From Lineus longissimus (Eukaryota; Nemertea; Pilidiophora; Heteronemertea; Lineidae): a stretch of DNA of 64,000 nt. This document shows, piece by piece, positions 22,975-32,381 of this stretch. Both the position numbers and the translations under genes were made by a program. The stretch lies in NCBI RefSeq assembly GCF_910592395.1, contig NC_088323.1, forward strand, positions 14,309,501-14,373,500. The letters run 5' to 3'. The notes beneath the pieces are model-generated. The model was given only the letters and a program-made list of their open reading frames with translations. It did not search any database and was not told the DNA's origin. Within the stretch, counting starts at the first letter, position 1, and each line of letters begins with the position of its first letter.

Positions 22975-23424
22975 TGTGCGTGACAGACACAACTGATACA
23001 AGAAAAAGAAGAAATAGTTTTGATAATATTGTATTGACAATACTTGGATGGAAAAATAGAAAATTTACATGTGGAATGCACTAAAGATGGAGTTAGTGCA
23101 TGATGAAGTGGGATAAGTGACAATGTTGGTGGTTTTAACCTCTTTTGGATTTGTCTTTTTTGACTATTTTGACCTTTGTTGGTTTAGAAATATATACTTA
23201 CAAGTTGTTGGTATTTAATAGTGGGGAAAGTATGGTTGAAACCATATAAATTTGATGTTTTTGTGGAGATTGTAAAATAAGGAACTTTCAAAGATGGTGG
23301 CCGGATTGCAACTGCCTGAGCATGCTCAGCATGACACACACCTTTTAAAGCTTGAAAGTTTATGGCTAGATGGCAGCACAGAAATAAATAGTGAGGTTTA
23401 GAAAATACAATTGGGTCACCAACA
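22975..23424 (-). repeat. BEL/Pao element A 3' LTR
   Basis: Direct repeat of 50062-50511. On the minus strand it begins TGTTGGTGACCC and ends CACGCACA. Just upstream (minus sense) lies a G-rich polypurine-tract-like stretch, aggggggcggcaa, at 23425-23437. Confidence 0.95.
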
Positions 23425-24890
23425 TTGCCGCCCCCCTGACAGAGTCAAATTGATCACATCCAAACAAACGGTGCGTTAACCTTGAAAAGGCGTGCGAGAA
23501 TTAGCGTCCAAAAACCTTAGCAAGAAGGTGTAAATTTTACGTTGATAATACGAGTGCACCAAAAAACCAAACTCAAAGCCGATGGGCAGTAAGAGTTTGA
23601 TAAATATGCTCGAGCCGTGTGGCAGTATAGAGCCAATTTAAGTATGCTTGAGCCGTATGGCAGTAAAAGCAAATTTAAGTATGCTTGAGCCGTATGGCAG
23701 TAAAGCAAATTAAAGGCATGAAAATGGCATTGAAGCTTGAGCCATAGGCAGTGAAGCTTAATAGCAAACATGCTAGTGTTGATAAACTGTCTGTTTACAT
23801 TCCTGCTGAACAATGAAAATCATGATTATAATAACAAAATAGGACTGATAGCACTCCAAAGAGGACCAGCCTGAGATGAAAAGTAAAGCCTTGAAATTAG
23901 AAGGAACCATTAATCGTCATTACTATTCAGCAGGGAAGTGACAGAATCAACCGGAAATATATTCAATGTCCAATCTTGAAGTCAGTTCTGCATAACATTG
24001 TCAGTCCTTCGAACAATATTGGCATATAGTCCTTTCTACCAGTGTTGGCAGTTCAGAAGTACACAAGAATACAGGACTCCAGAACCAGATTTTGGCAGCA
24101 AATCCCAGGAAGGACACAGAGGAATATAAAGTTGTTGTAAATACTTTATGAAATAATTTTGAGAATTTGGCCAAAAAGAAAAGAATGAAAAATAAATTGA
24201 TTGTAACCGGTAATAATGTGTCCACCCGCAGACTGCTACAATAATCAAGCAAATGAGTCTGATTCAAGTTAACTTCACTTCGATCGCAAGCGAACATGGA
24301 TGAACATACAGAATACGGCCATGATTGACAGCGACAGCACAGGGTTAAATGGAGTAGAGAATTTTACTCAATTTGAGCAGAAATTTTAAATTTAGGACTC
24401 ATCTTCAAATATGGATTGAAACTTCCCAAATTTAAAAGAGAGTAAATAAACTTCAACCCTGTGATTCAATGTATCATGTCTGACGTCCGTATAACCTAAA
24501 CACCACAACATTGCACAAGCTCCGATCCAAAGCGTTTCTTTGGATTCATCCAGAATGGAGCTATCCAGAATTTACAATCCAAAGCGTTTCTTTGGAACTA
24601 TCCTATAAATTTACTAATGAGATGCATTGCATTGAGAGGTTACCAGCACATCAAATGCAACACATAACAGTGAGAAGATAAAATCAGCTTTCAAGAGAAA
24701 TATGTCATTGAGTAAATCGTTTAAAACAAGAGTGCTAATCAACTCTGTTAGTCCACAAAATTTGGTGATTGGGCATAAGGAAAATTGAAACTCAATGCCA
24801 CATGTCTCCTAAAACCTGATTTGCACGAATCCTTGAAAAACATGAACTGTCAGTGTTCAGTGTTCATATCGTAGCGGCTTTCCTGGTTCG
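23425..24890 (-). other. BEL/Pao element A 3' untranslated region
   Basis: About 1.4 kb between the end of the integrase frame and the 3' LTR, unusually long, without a supported gene. It contains a local repeat of gagccgtatggcagtaaa-like words at about 23605-23760 and two copies of the hairpin tccaaagcgtttctttgga at 24526-24544 and 24578-24596. Confidence 0.5.
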
Positions 24891-26323
24891 CTAATGTTCA
24901 TCATTGACGTTTTCCTCGAGTAAGCAGATCCTGGACACCGGCCTCACATAGGTAGACTTCGCAGATTTCAGCAACACCGATCGGACTCTCCCATCATCCC
25001 CTGGGTAAATGTCGAGCACTCTAGCCATTTCCCAACTGCCACGAGGTAGATGATCGTTTTGGACGATAACGAGATCATTAGGAGCTAGGCTGCGTTCCTC
25101 CTTCAACCATTTACGTCGGACAGTCAGGGTAGGTAGATATTCCTTGACCCATCTTCGGCAAACGTGGTCGGCAATCACTTGAGCTTGACGCCATCTTTTT
25201 CTGCTATCGATTTCACGATCCACCACGACATCAGGAGCGGCGACGTTGACGGCCCGACCAATGATGAAGTGATTCGGAGTCAATGCTGTCAGATCATCTG
25301 GTTCGCTGCTATTGTGGGTCAATGGGCGGCTGTTGACTACGGCTTCAACTTCGACGAGAGCTGTTCTTAGGACGGATTCAGCTAGTTGATGTTTCGGCAG
25401 GACGGCTTTCAAGGCGGCTTTGACGGACTTCACAAGACTTTCCCAACTCCCGCCCATGTGTGGACTGGCTGGAGGGTTGAATATCCATTCCACACCGAGG
25501 GGAGAGAGGAACTCTTGGACCTTAGACTGGCGCAGCTTGAGTAGGCAGTTCTTCAGCTCATTGTCAGCCCCACGGAAGTTGGTACCGTTATCGCTATGGA
25601 TTGTCTTTGGATGTCCTCTCCTACCAATGAATCGACGGAGACAGAGGATGAAGTCGTCGGTTTCAAGGGACTCGGCAAGTTCAATGTGGACGGCTCGGGT
25701 TCCCAGGCAGGTGAAGAGACAACCCCATCTCTTGACTGACGTCGATCTCCGAACTTTTATCATCATGAGTCCGAAGTAATCCAAACCAGTATGGTAGAAT
25801 GGCCCGGCTGTGACGGATAGGCGGCATTTAGGGAGATCAGCCATTCTCGGAACGATTGGTTGTACGTAGCGTCTCCAACACAGCAAGCAGGATCGGATTG
25901 TTTTCTTCGCCAAAACTCTAGCGTTAACAGGCCAGTACCGTTGCCTCATCATGGCCAAGAGGTGTTCTCGACCACAGTGAGAGTTGGTTCTGTGGGTATC
26001 GTTGAAGAGCAGCAACGTCACAGCATGATCGGCAGGTAAGATCAACTGATACTTGGCTTCGGTTGGAATGTCAGCCTTTCTGAGACGACCCCCGACGCGG
26101 AGACAGTTGTTGGTTTCATCAAAGATAGGCATCAGCTGGGCGAGTTTACTTTTCGGCGGCAATGCTTCGTGATTTCTGAGGCTGGCTATCTCATCTCGGA
26201 ACCGGTCTTGTTGCGCAGTACGGATCCAGAACTCTACAGCTTCTTGGTATTCAGCAGCCTTTATACTTGGAGATCTGACTACTCTTGATGCAAGACGCGG
26301 AACGACGGAGGTGAAATTGCATA
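24891..26323 (-). CDS. pol: BEL/Pao element A integrase and C-terminal domain (3' part of pol)
   Basis: The minus-strand frame is open from the Polinton junction (26323) to a stop at 24891. It holds an H2C2 zinc domain (H-x-N-x-HCG, then CLLCWR), the DDE integrase core (first D in GLDYFG, second in HSDNGTNFRG, E in GGSWESLV), SRPLTHNS, and the DUF5641-like SH3 tail. No stop is seen in this half, consistent with a young element. In the intact element it would be fused to the RNase H end at 45119. Its product would insert the cDNA into the genome. Confidence 0.9.
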
Positions 26324-26329
26324 TCGCTC
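26324..26329. repeat. Polinton target site duplication, left (tcgctc)
   Basis: The same 6 bp follows the right end at 45113-45118. Six-base duplications are the rule for Polintons. Confidence 0.95.
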
Positions 26330-26584
26330 AGAATATATGTATTGTGGTGGTAGGAATGTAGGTAATTCTAAGCTATTTTAACAAAAGCCCTTACAGGCCT
26401 TTTTGTATCAAATTAGCTTAGAAACCCCTAAGAACCAGACACCACAATACATATATTCTATCATTCTTCAGTGAAGCGTTGCAGTGAAGCGTTGCAGTGA
26501 AATGGTAAGGGAATACTAGAGTTCAATGGGTTAATGTAATCATGACTTACTGTATTCCAACAGAAAGTACACGTCAATAGCTTT
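26330..26584. repeat. Polinton left terminal inverted repeat
   Basis: Matches the reverse complement of 44829-45112. The two copies differ in the number and order of a gaagcgttgcagtgaa(atgg) minisatellite. The outermost 20 bp recur inverted at 26440-26459, so the first 130 bp can fold on itself as an imperfect hairpin. Confidence 0.95.
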
Positions 26585-27225
26585 CCAAGGATACATGATT
26601 GCAAATATCCATTGAGAAATGGCAGAGAAATGAACCATTGAAGTTCGCACATCTTGATAGTCCCAGCGTATTCCAATAAATGCTGTAGGCCTACAATACA
26701 GCTGTTACAGTGATTAATCATTGTTGCTTGAATCTATTTAAAATAATGTTGACAGTGTCTGCATGTACATGGTAACATATGTTACCAAACAATACTCACG
26801 TCCCAAAGTATTACAAAAGTCTATTGTTCGTTAATGCGTTTATCCGACAGAATTTCCAGACATTATTTTAACGACCGCAAAAATAATTTTCAGCGCTGAA
26901 AATATTTTCTAAAATTCTGTCGGATAAACGCATTAAGACACAATAGGCCTTTTCATGTTTTTGACAAGCAAAAATAATTAATGATTGCAACATCTGATAT
27001 GGCCATTGTAATTTGCAAGCACAAATAATTAATGATTGCAACATCTGATATGGCCATTGTACAACTTAATATCACTATGGTTTAAAGGCAAATGTTATTC
27101 TGTCCATGGAGACATGATGTTAACGTCACACTTCCTCCATCTGGTGAGATTATTCCATTAAAATAAATTGCCTTTTTACTGTCTTCATTAACCAAAATTC
27201 AAGGAAAAAAATTCAAGTAAATTAA
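26585..27225. other. Polinton left non-coding region with foldback and duplication
   Basis: Holds a foldback at 26829-26937 (perfect 25-bp arms starting TTAATGCGTTTATCC) with an inner palindromic ttttcagcgctgaaaa, and a 53-bp tandem duplication (about 26968-27061, unit with aataattaatgattgcaac). No gene is seen. The foldback is a candidate replication or packaging site, which is inference. Confidence 0.6.
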
Positions 27226-28617
27226 ATGTATTATCCAATAGCAAATCAACATAAAAGTAAATTCACCTATGACTTCTTTAATTTAGAAGTAACTGTTAAT
27301 ACTAATAACTTCTTCAGACTACAAGAAACTAAGATAACACCTGGGTTTTTGAGCCTGAAAAATAAGAAAGACTGTCTGCTACTGGAAAAGAATCCATTAT
27401 CGTTTTACCAGAACCAATTTAACATGGCTGTTTGGTTTGCTACAACAGGTTGTGGTATTTCAATAGACGATCACTTGAATCAAAGTGACCCATTGTTAAG
27501 GTCAATTTACAGGTTTCATGTTTACTATCAAATATTGAAGATCATGAAGAATCTAGAGATACCAATTCCAGGTGAAAGTGATTTTAATGAGACAAACAAT
27601 AACATTAACCATAGGAAACTAGGAGGGTTATTGAGTGAATTTGGTTTAAAAGACGAGTACGATTTCTCGGTGTTTGAAAATAACGGTGGTTGGAGGTCAT
27701 GGAGTGTACCGGATTACAACCCGAACATAACTGATCCCGGATATTACATCAATGATTCTAAAATCAATTTCTTCCTCATGCAAGTTCATGAAAATAGAAT
27801 GCCACCGATGTTCAGTAAAGACTGGGATGCTGGAATGGCTAATTTCAAATATCCAGATATTTTCATCAAGGATCATCTCAGGAGACACAAGAATGTATTT
27901 GATGTAATCACACAAAATGAATGTCAAACCTATCAACAATTCATGATATTTAAATCAAATGGTTTCTCTAATCCTGGAATAGAGAGGTTGAATGACACAA
28001 TAAGAACATATGTTTACTGTATTCTGGGTGCTCAGGCGTTGACCAGAACACCAATAATTGGAGTACCGGGTACAGAATTGGATGCACAGAAGGAATTTAA
28101 CAAACTATTAAAGGATTCGATTAATCAACATCCTGATATTCCCACTTCAATTCAAAGATACCAAAAAGCAGTGAGTGACACTCATACAAGACTAGATTAT
28201 GTAATATCACCAGGATTGTATGTCATAGGTTCAAATATGGTACTCGTTATTGGTAAGCTGGATAACTACAATAATAACATTTTAATAGCGCCAAAAAATG
28301 CTAAACCCGGTAAGAATGACATTAACCACAAAAAGACCTTACCACCACCACTGATGGAAGGAAATAGTTCTAAGAAAATAAGAGTTAAGAGTAGCGTTGG
28401 TACATCAATGACGGACAAAGTCCAGAGAGCAAAGCTCGAGACCAGTCATAAACCAAAGAGTAATGTTGATACACCAAAAACAACTGAAACCTCAAAGAAT
28501 ATTCCTATTACTACTAAACTTGACACCAAAGTTGAGAAGGAGGATGATACTCATGAAACAATTAAATTCATGCTTTACTCAGTTGTTGGTACATTGATTG
28601 TTTTTATGGTTAGATAA
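27226..28617 (+). CDS. Polinton protein, 463 aa, unknown function, C-terminal membrane anchor
   Basis: Starts at TAAATG. The N-terminal two thirds form a globular domain with the phrase MAVWFATTGCGIS near residue 67, which I recall from predicted proteins of other animal Polintons, though I cannot name a function. Residues about 370-440 are a Lys/Thr-rich linker that contains one double-hairpin repeat copy (28413-28440, coding TDKVQRAKLET). The last 16 residues or so (FMLYSVVGTLIVFMV) are a membrane segment at the very C-terminus. A virion or membrane role is possible. First gene of a five-gene plus-strand block. Confidence 0.8.
   Translation: MYYPIANQHKSKFTYDFFNLEVTVNTNNFFRLQETKITPGFLSLKNKKDCLLLEKNPLSFYQNQFNMAVWFATTGCGISIDDHLNQSDPLLRSIYRFHVYYQILKIMKNLEIPIPGESDFNETNNNINHRKLGGLLSEFGLKDEYDFSVFENNGGWRSWSVPDYNPNITDPGYYINDSKINFFLMQVHENRMPPMFSKDWDAGMANFKYPDIFIKDHLRRHKNVFDVITQNECQTYQQFMIFKSNGFSNPGIERLNDTIRTYVYCILGAQALTRTPIIGVPGTELDAQKEFNKLLKDSINQHPDIPTSIQRYQKAVSDTHTRLDYVISPGLYVIGSNMVLVIGKLDNYNNNILIAPKNAKPGKNDINHKKTLPPPLMEGNSSKKIRVKSSVGTSMTDKVQRAKLETSHKPKSNVDTPKTTETSKNIPITTKLDTKVEKEDDTHETIKFMLYSVVGTLIVFMVR
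28413..28440 (+). repeat. Double-hairpin repeat, in coding sequence
   Basis: GGAC AAA GTCC, spacer AGA, GAGC AAA GCTC, GAG. Lies in frame in the linker of the 27226 gene. Confidence 0.85.
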
Positions 28618-28627
28618 ATAAGTAATT

Positions 28628-30241
28628 ATGGCTGAAGGAGGTGAAAATTATGAAATGGATGATTACGATTCACAATCATCATCATCATCATCAGGAACTT
28701 TTGAACAAATTCTAGAAATGAGAAAGGATGATTTAATTAATCAATATATTCACGCAAGATACAACACAGGTGAAATCAATATAACTTTTCAAGATGACGG
28801 CACAACATACAACACAGGAGGTGAATATATCCAAATGGATGAGATAGATCCTAATACAGGTGAAATCAATAGAACTTTTCAAGATGACGGCACAACATAC
28901 AACACAGGAGGTGGAAATCTTACTACTGAAACTTCATTCAGTACACCAGAAAGAGTAAGAGGTATTGTCCCTGAATTGATGGAAAAGGAGTTAAGTTACG
29001 ATACAATAGAGGATAAACTTGATAAAGCATTGGGAGGATCAATCTGGAATTATGACAAGAAAAAATTGAGTAATCTTTCACCACACATTAGTTACAATGG
29101 AAACAAACTTTATTACAATCCGAGAAATTCTGAATTTGATTTGATAAAAGATAAACGAGGAAACAAAAATTTATTTGAATATTCTGATAAAAATGGAGAA
29201 AAGATAAAGTTAATTCCTTTAACTAAGGATAATGGAATCTTCTATGCTGAAGGCACATTAAAGACTAAGTTTGGTACTAGATTTGTTGACATGATTAGAG
29301 GTATGATTGCACCTGACCCACCAGTAAGGGAACCTACATTAGTAACCCCTGAAACACAGGCAGTAATTAATGAGGTAAACAGTTCAAACAAACCAATAGA
29401 TAAACTGATAGATTCTAATGATGATGAACTTAAAACACTGGGTTTTACTGAAAATGCCTTGAGAGAACTTAGAGGGTTAAAACAGGCTGGTGATAAACTA
29501 GCTGCAGTAAAGAGGGATAAGGACATGCAAATACAAGAACTAGAAAATCAACTTCATAATTTAACAAGAGACTATGTAAAGTCTGTAGAAGAAGATTCTA
29601 AAGACACGGGGGAGTTGAAAAAGCAAATAGATGAACTAAATGACAAATTGCATGAGGAACAGTCAAAGGTATGGAGGTTAGACAATGACAGGGAGTCACA
29701 AACTAGAAGAATTAAACGTTTAATTGTTGATGTTCTAAAGAAACCAGATTCAACTATTCCTCTGAAGGACAGAATAAAGTTACTTTTTAAGACGTATGGT
29801 GTAACTATTAGCGCCATAATAACAGCTGTTGTAATGACATTTACAACTCTAGGTCTCAGTATCAGTAGTGCTTTAAGTGGTGCCACTAAATCTGTAAAAC
29901 CAACTCCAGGACCAGGACCATCTCCAGGACCAGACCCAACTCCAGGACCTACACCAGAACCAGGACCAAAACCATCAATACCAGATAAAGTAAAAGAAGG
30001 TCTCAAGAAGTTTGCTGAATGGCTAAAAGAACTAGCCAAGAAATCAGCTGCGGCTTTACCGGGAATCATCGGTTCTATCGTATCATTTCTCCTGAAAACA
30101 ATTGGTGCAGTTGTTGGCTTTCTAGCTGAACATCTGATCATAGCAGTTATTGCTATTGTGAGCTCCATAATTTATGGTTTAATTGGGGGTGTTAAAGCCT
30201 TAAAATCACGTAAAACAGTAAAATTACGTAAAAGGTCTTAG
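28628..30241 (+). CDS. Polinton protein, 537 aa, coiled coil and hydrophobic C-terminus
   Basis: The order is: acidic Ser-rich head; a 30-residue duplication (core NTGEIN(I/R)TFQDDGTTYN, coded at about 28766 and 28856); a globular middle; a coiled coil at about 295-365; a hydrophobic segment at about 395-420; a Pro-Gly-rich linker (PGPGPSPGP); then an amphipathic Lys/Ala helix followed by one or two long hydrophobic segments (about 470-525) and a basic tail. The amphipathic-hydrophobic end looks membrane-active. I recall similar C-termini in other Polintons. A role in membrane penetration or as an internal virion protein is inference. The start lacks TAAATG (taattATG). Confidence 0.8.
   Translation: MAEGGENYEMDDYDSQSSSSSSGTFEQILEMRKDDLINQYIHARYNTGEINITFQDDGTTYNTGGEYIQMDEIDPNTGEINRTFQDDGTTYNTGGGNLTTETSFSTPERVRGIVPELMEKELSYDTIEDKLDKALGGSIWNYDKKKLSNLSPHISYNGNKLYYNPRNSEFDLIKDKRGNKNLFEYSDKNGEKIKLIPLTKDNGIFYAEGTLKTKFGTRFVDMIRGMIAPDPPVREPTLVTPETQAVINEVNSSNKPIDKLIDSNDDELKTLGFTENALRELRGLKQAGDKLAAVKRDKDMQIQELENQLHNLTRDYVKSVEEDSKDTGELKKQIDELNDKLHEEQSKVWRLDNDRESQTRRIKRLIVDVLKKPDSTIPLKDRIKLLFKTYGVTISAIITAVVMTFTTLGLSISSALSGATKSVKPTPGPGPSPGPDPTPGPTPEPGPKPSIPDKVKEGLKKFAEWLKELAKKSAAALPGIIGSIVSFLLKTIGAVVGFLAEHLIIAVIAIVSSIIYGLIGGVKALKSRKTVKLRKRS
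28766..28915 (+). repeat. In-frame 90-bp tandem duplication
   Basis: About 60 bp at 28766-28825 recur at 28856-28915 with one difference. This gives a 30-residue repeat in the head of the 28628 protein. Confidence 0.9.
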
Positions 30242-30289
30242 GTGACCTTCTATCAAAACAATGTTTAAAAAAATAATTATTATGTAAAT

Positions 30290-31429
30290 ATGAATAAATA
30301 CATCTCATTAAAAGATTATTATTCTAGTGAGCCGGACTTTGTCCTGAGAGCAGAGCTCGAGTGGAACAATGAGAATCTTAAAGGATACATTCGTCCTAGG
30401 GTTATGGATCGAGCAGAGCTCTCTGGACGAAGTCTGACAAGGACAAAGTCCCGAGAGCAAAGCTCGACTCGAGCAGAGCTCTCAGGACGAAGTCTGACTG
30501 AGACAATCAAAGTAGTCCTGCCAAGAATGAAAGAATATGACGTCAGTACCAACACTAATGCTCAATTCTGCCGTAATTGTAAAAGGTGGACACTTTTTGA
30601 GTATCAAAAAAACTTGAATTCAGCAAGGTACGCAGCTAAAACTGTGAAGTATCAATTCTGCACCAATTGCAATTCGACTACTTACGACGATGATTTTAAA
30701 ACTCTTGAGATCAATATTGACAACAAGACACGTTACTTTGACAGTATTCTAAGGAAACTTGGATGGAGTCGGCTGTCCGAATCGGCAGTTAAGTATTTAA
30801 AGGACTTTGTGGAAGGGTATTTACATTGCTACTTTTCAAGTCACAGAAAATGTCTTAGTAAGCAGAGATATGAAAGTACTCTTCAGTCAGCCCTAAAAAT
30901 GGGTATTAACACTCTCCCCTCTAAGTTTTGTAACCAAGGGTTACATGGTGAAGCCATGCTTTTTAAATTTCACTGTGGGGAATATGATTGGTTTCTTGCC
31001 ATTGAATTTATTAACAGGGCAATTGGTAAACCGCAATTAACCGATGAGAATATCACTGACCTTAGACTAGTGTACTATGCTTTCCTTAGATTTCTGCATT
31101 ACTGTGGTGTCAAGGTCACCATTAACTACAAGGTATTTTTACACCAAGCCTTTAAAACGCTGAAAATTGATTATGTAATATTTACACCTTTTTTAACCAA
31201 CAAGGAGCGAGTAAATGATTTGGAGATATTATGGTATGATTTCACTCAAAGTATTTTCTTCCAGAATTACAAGGTTGAGAAGGAATATGACCAGGATATT
31301 GACAAGCAGTTTGACGTTTTACTGAGTGCCAGTGCAGGTCGAGACATTAACTGCATCAGTAATATTAAGTTTACACCAGCCAGACTTCGTCCTGAGAGCA
31401 CAGCTCGAGCTAGTGTTAAGATGCAATAA
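30290..31429 (+). CDS. Zinc-ribbon protein resembling viral late transcription factor 3
   Basis: 379 residues. C94-x2-C97 and C124-x2-C127 form a zinc ribbon. Downstream, helices include an HRKCLSKQRYES block and, near residues 280-330, a pattern like the VLTF3 C-terminal signature of poxviruses and other large DNA viruses: an N-Y-x-V-F-L-H stretch, about ten residues to a Leu-Tyr-Phe core, then K-E-R and W (INYKVFLHQAFKTL ... NKERVNDLEILW). VLTF3 activates late genes with the viral RNA polymerase. The assignment is from pattern memory and needs profile testing; a TFIIB-like or unrelated zinc-ribbon protein is the alternative. Residues 14-70 are mostly four double-hairpin repeat copies and the C-terminal tail is a fifth, so the domain itself is spared. 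Confidence 0.6.
   Translation: MNKYISLKDYYSSEPDFVLRAELEWNNENLKGYIRPRVMDRAELSGRSLTRTKSREQSSTRAELSGRSLTETIKVVLPRMKEYDVSTNTNAQFCRNCKRWTLFEYQKNLNSARYAAKTVKYQFCTNCNSTTYDDDFKTLEINIDNKTRYFDSILRKLGWSRLSESAVKYLKDFVEGYLHCYFSSHRKCLSKQRYESTLQSALKMGINTLPSKFCNQGLHGEAMLFKFHCGEYDWFLAIEFINRAIGKPQLTDENITDLRLVYYAFLRFLHYCGVKVTINYKVFLHQAFKTLKIDYVIFTPFLTNKERVNDLEILWYDFTQSIFFQNYKVEKEYDQDIDKQFDVLLSASAGRDINCISNIKFTPARLRPESTARASVKMQ
30334..30361 (+). repeat. Double-hairpin repeat, in coding sequence
   Basis: GGAC TTT GTCC, TGA, GAGC AGA GCTC, GAG. Read in the frame that avoids the TGA spacer (DFVLRAELE). Confidence 0.9.
30409..30497. repeat. Three double-hairpin repeats, alternating orientation
   Basis: Copies lie at 30409-30437 (inverted), 30441-30466 (direct, spacer CGA) and 30469-30497 (inverted). 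All three are translated in the zinc-ribbon gene (RAELSGRSLT, RTKSREQSST, RAELSGRSLT). Confidence 0.9.
31382..31409 (+). repeat. Double-hairpin repeat at a C-terminus
   Basis: AGAC TTC GTCC, TGA, GAGC ACA GCTC, GAG. Translated as RLRPESTARA just before the stop of the zinc-ribbon gene. Confidence 0.85.
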
Positions 31430-31480
31430 AGTTGTGAAAACAGCATTTTGCACTTAACAGTCATTTTTCCATAATTTTAA

Positions 31481-32332
31481 ATGAATAATCAGCAAATGAA
31501 TAGTCAGACATCTGCAGTGATTGAACAACAGATGAAACAGATTGGTGTTATGAGTCCTGAGAGCTTAGCTCGAGTTGGGGCTTCTAACCAACAGAACACT
31601 GGTAGTTACCAACAAAACAGAACTAACTTTCAACAGAACTGCTCTACAAATCAACAAGTTTCAAACAAGCAGTTGAATAATTCAAATTTTGTTAATCCTA
31701 GTCAAGGAATAGTTAATCCCAGTCAAGGAATAGTCAATTCTAGTTGCCAACTAGGCTCAACTCGAGCTACGCTCTCAGGACAAAGTCCGACTAGCAATCA
31801 ACACAATTTGAACTATTTGACTGATAGTGGCCTTAAAGCCAAACAAGACTTAGAGATTCTAGTTGCAACTGGTAAAAGCAAGGATTTCCTTAATAAACAA
31901 ATAACTTTTAATGACTTAGATAATATGACTGAAAAAGAAATCTTAAAACACCATAGAATGTATGAAACAAAGATGGCTGCAAGACTTAATGATTCTTTGG
32001 GTAAGACAGTAATTAAAGCTTACACTAAATTATCAAGGTGGTTATTACCAATAGATGATGAAGATAATCTTTATCATGATCTTAGAAATGATTATTTGAT
32101 AACTAACGAGTTGGATAAATGGCTTGGATGGTTGAGTTTGAGAATGGGACCATTAACTGCACTTGCCTCAACAACACTTATTACTTTAGGTCATTGTCAT
32201 GAGGAATCATCTATGAATACATCGAGTATGACTGCATCAAATATGAATACACCAAATATGACTGTCTCTGAATGTGACAAATCAATAGATGAAAGTCTAG
32301 ATATCACAGGTAGTGATGATAAAGGAGACTAA
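31481..32332 (+). CDS. Polinton protein, 283 aa, unknown function
   Basis: Begins at TAAATG. The head (to about residue 110) is Asn/Gln-rich and contains two double-hairpin repeat copies (31554-31574 and 31761-31788). The conserved-looking part is about 120-245, with DLDNMTEKEILKHHRMYE, then LGKTVIKAYTKLSRWLLPID and a hydrophobic stretch, MGPLTALASTTLITLGH. I recall similar blocks in other animal Polintons but know no function. The tail is Met/Thr/Ser-rich. It lies third from last in the plus-strand block before PolB. Confidence 0.75.
   Translation: MNNQQMNSQTSAVIEQQMKQIGVMSPESLARVGASNQQNTGSYQQNRTNFQQNCSTNQQVSNKQLNNSNFVNPSQGIVNPSQGIVNSSCQLGSTRATLSGQSPTSNQHNLNYLTDSGLKAKQDLEILVATGKSKDFLNKQITFNDLDNMTEKEILKHHRMYETKMAARLNDSLGKTVIKAYTKLSRWLLPIDDEDNLYHDLRNDYLITNELDKWLGWLSLRMGPLTALASTTLITLGHCHEESSMNTSSMTASNMNTPNMTVSECDKSIDESLDITGSDDKGD
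31554..31574 (+). repeat. Double-hairpin repeat, left hairpin degraded
   Basis: GTCC, TGA, GAGC TTA GCTC, GAG; the GGAC arm is lost. Translated as SPESLARV. Confidence 0.75.
31761..31788 (-). repeat. Double-hairpin repeat, in coding sequence
   Basis: CTC, GAGC TAC GCTC, TCA, GGAC AAA GTCC. The flank ggctcaa before it is shared with the copy at 32743, so the mobile unit may be longer than the two hairpins. Confidence 0.9.
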
Positions 32333-32381
32333 ATTAACCTGGTTATGAGAAAATAGTTCGAATTAAATTCGGCCAAGATAA

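Noticed and set aside
27226-28617. Envelope or fusion glycoprotein
   Set aside because: The C-terminal membrane segment fits, but no signal peptide, cysteine pattern or fusion loop is visible.
29572-30168. 198-codon minus-strand frame within the 28628 gene
   Set aside because: Shadow of the plus-strand coding sequence: it mirrors the Pro-Gly and hydrophobic segments.
30290-31429. TFIIB-like factor
   Set aside because: The zinc ribbon fits, but two cyclin repeats are not evident and the C-terminal pattern looks more like VLTF3. Kept as the alternative reading.
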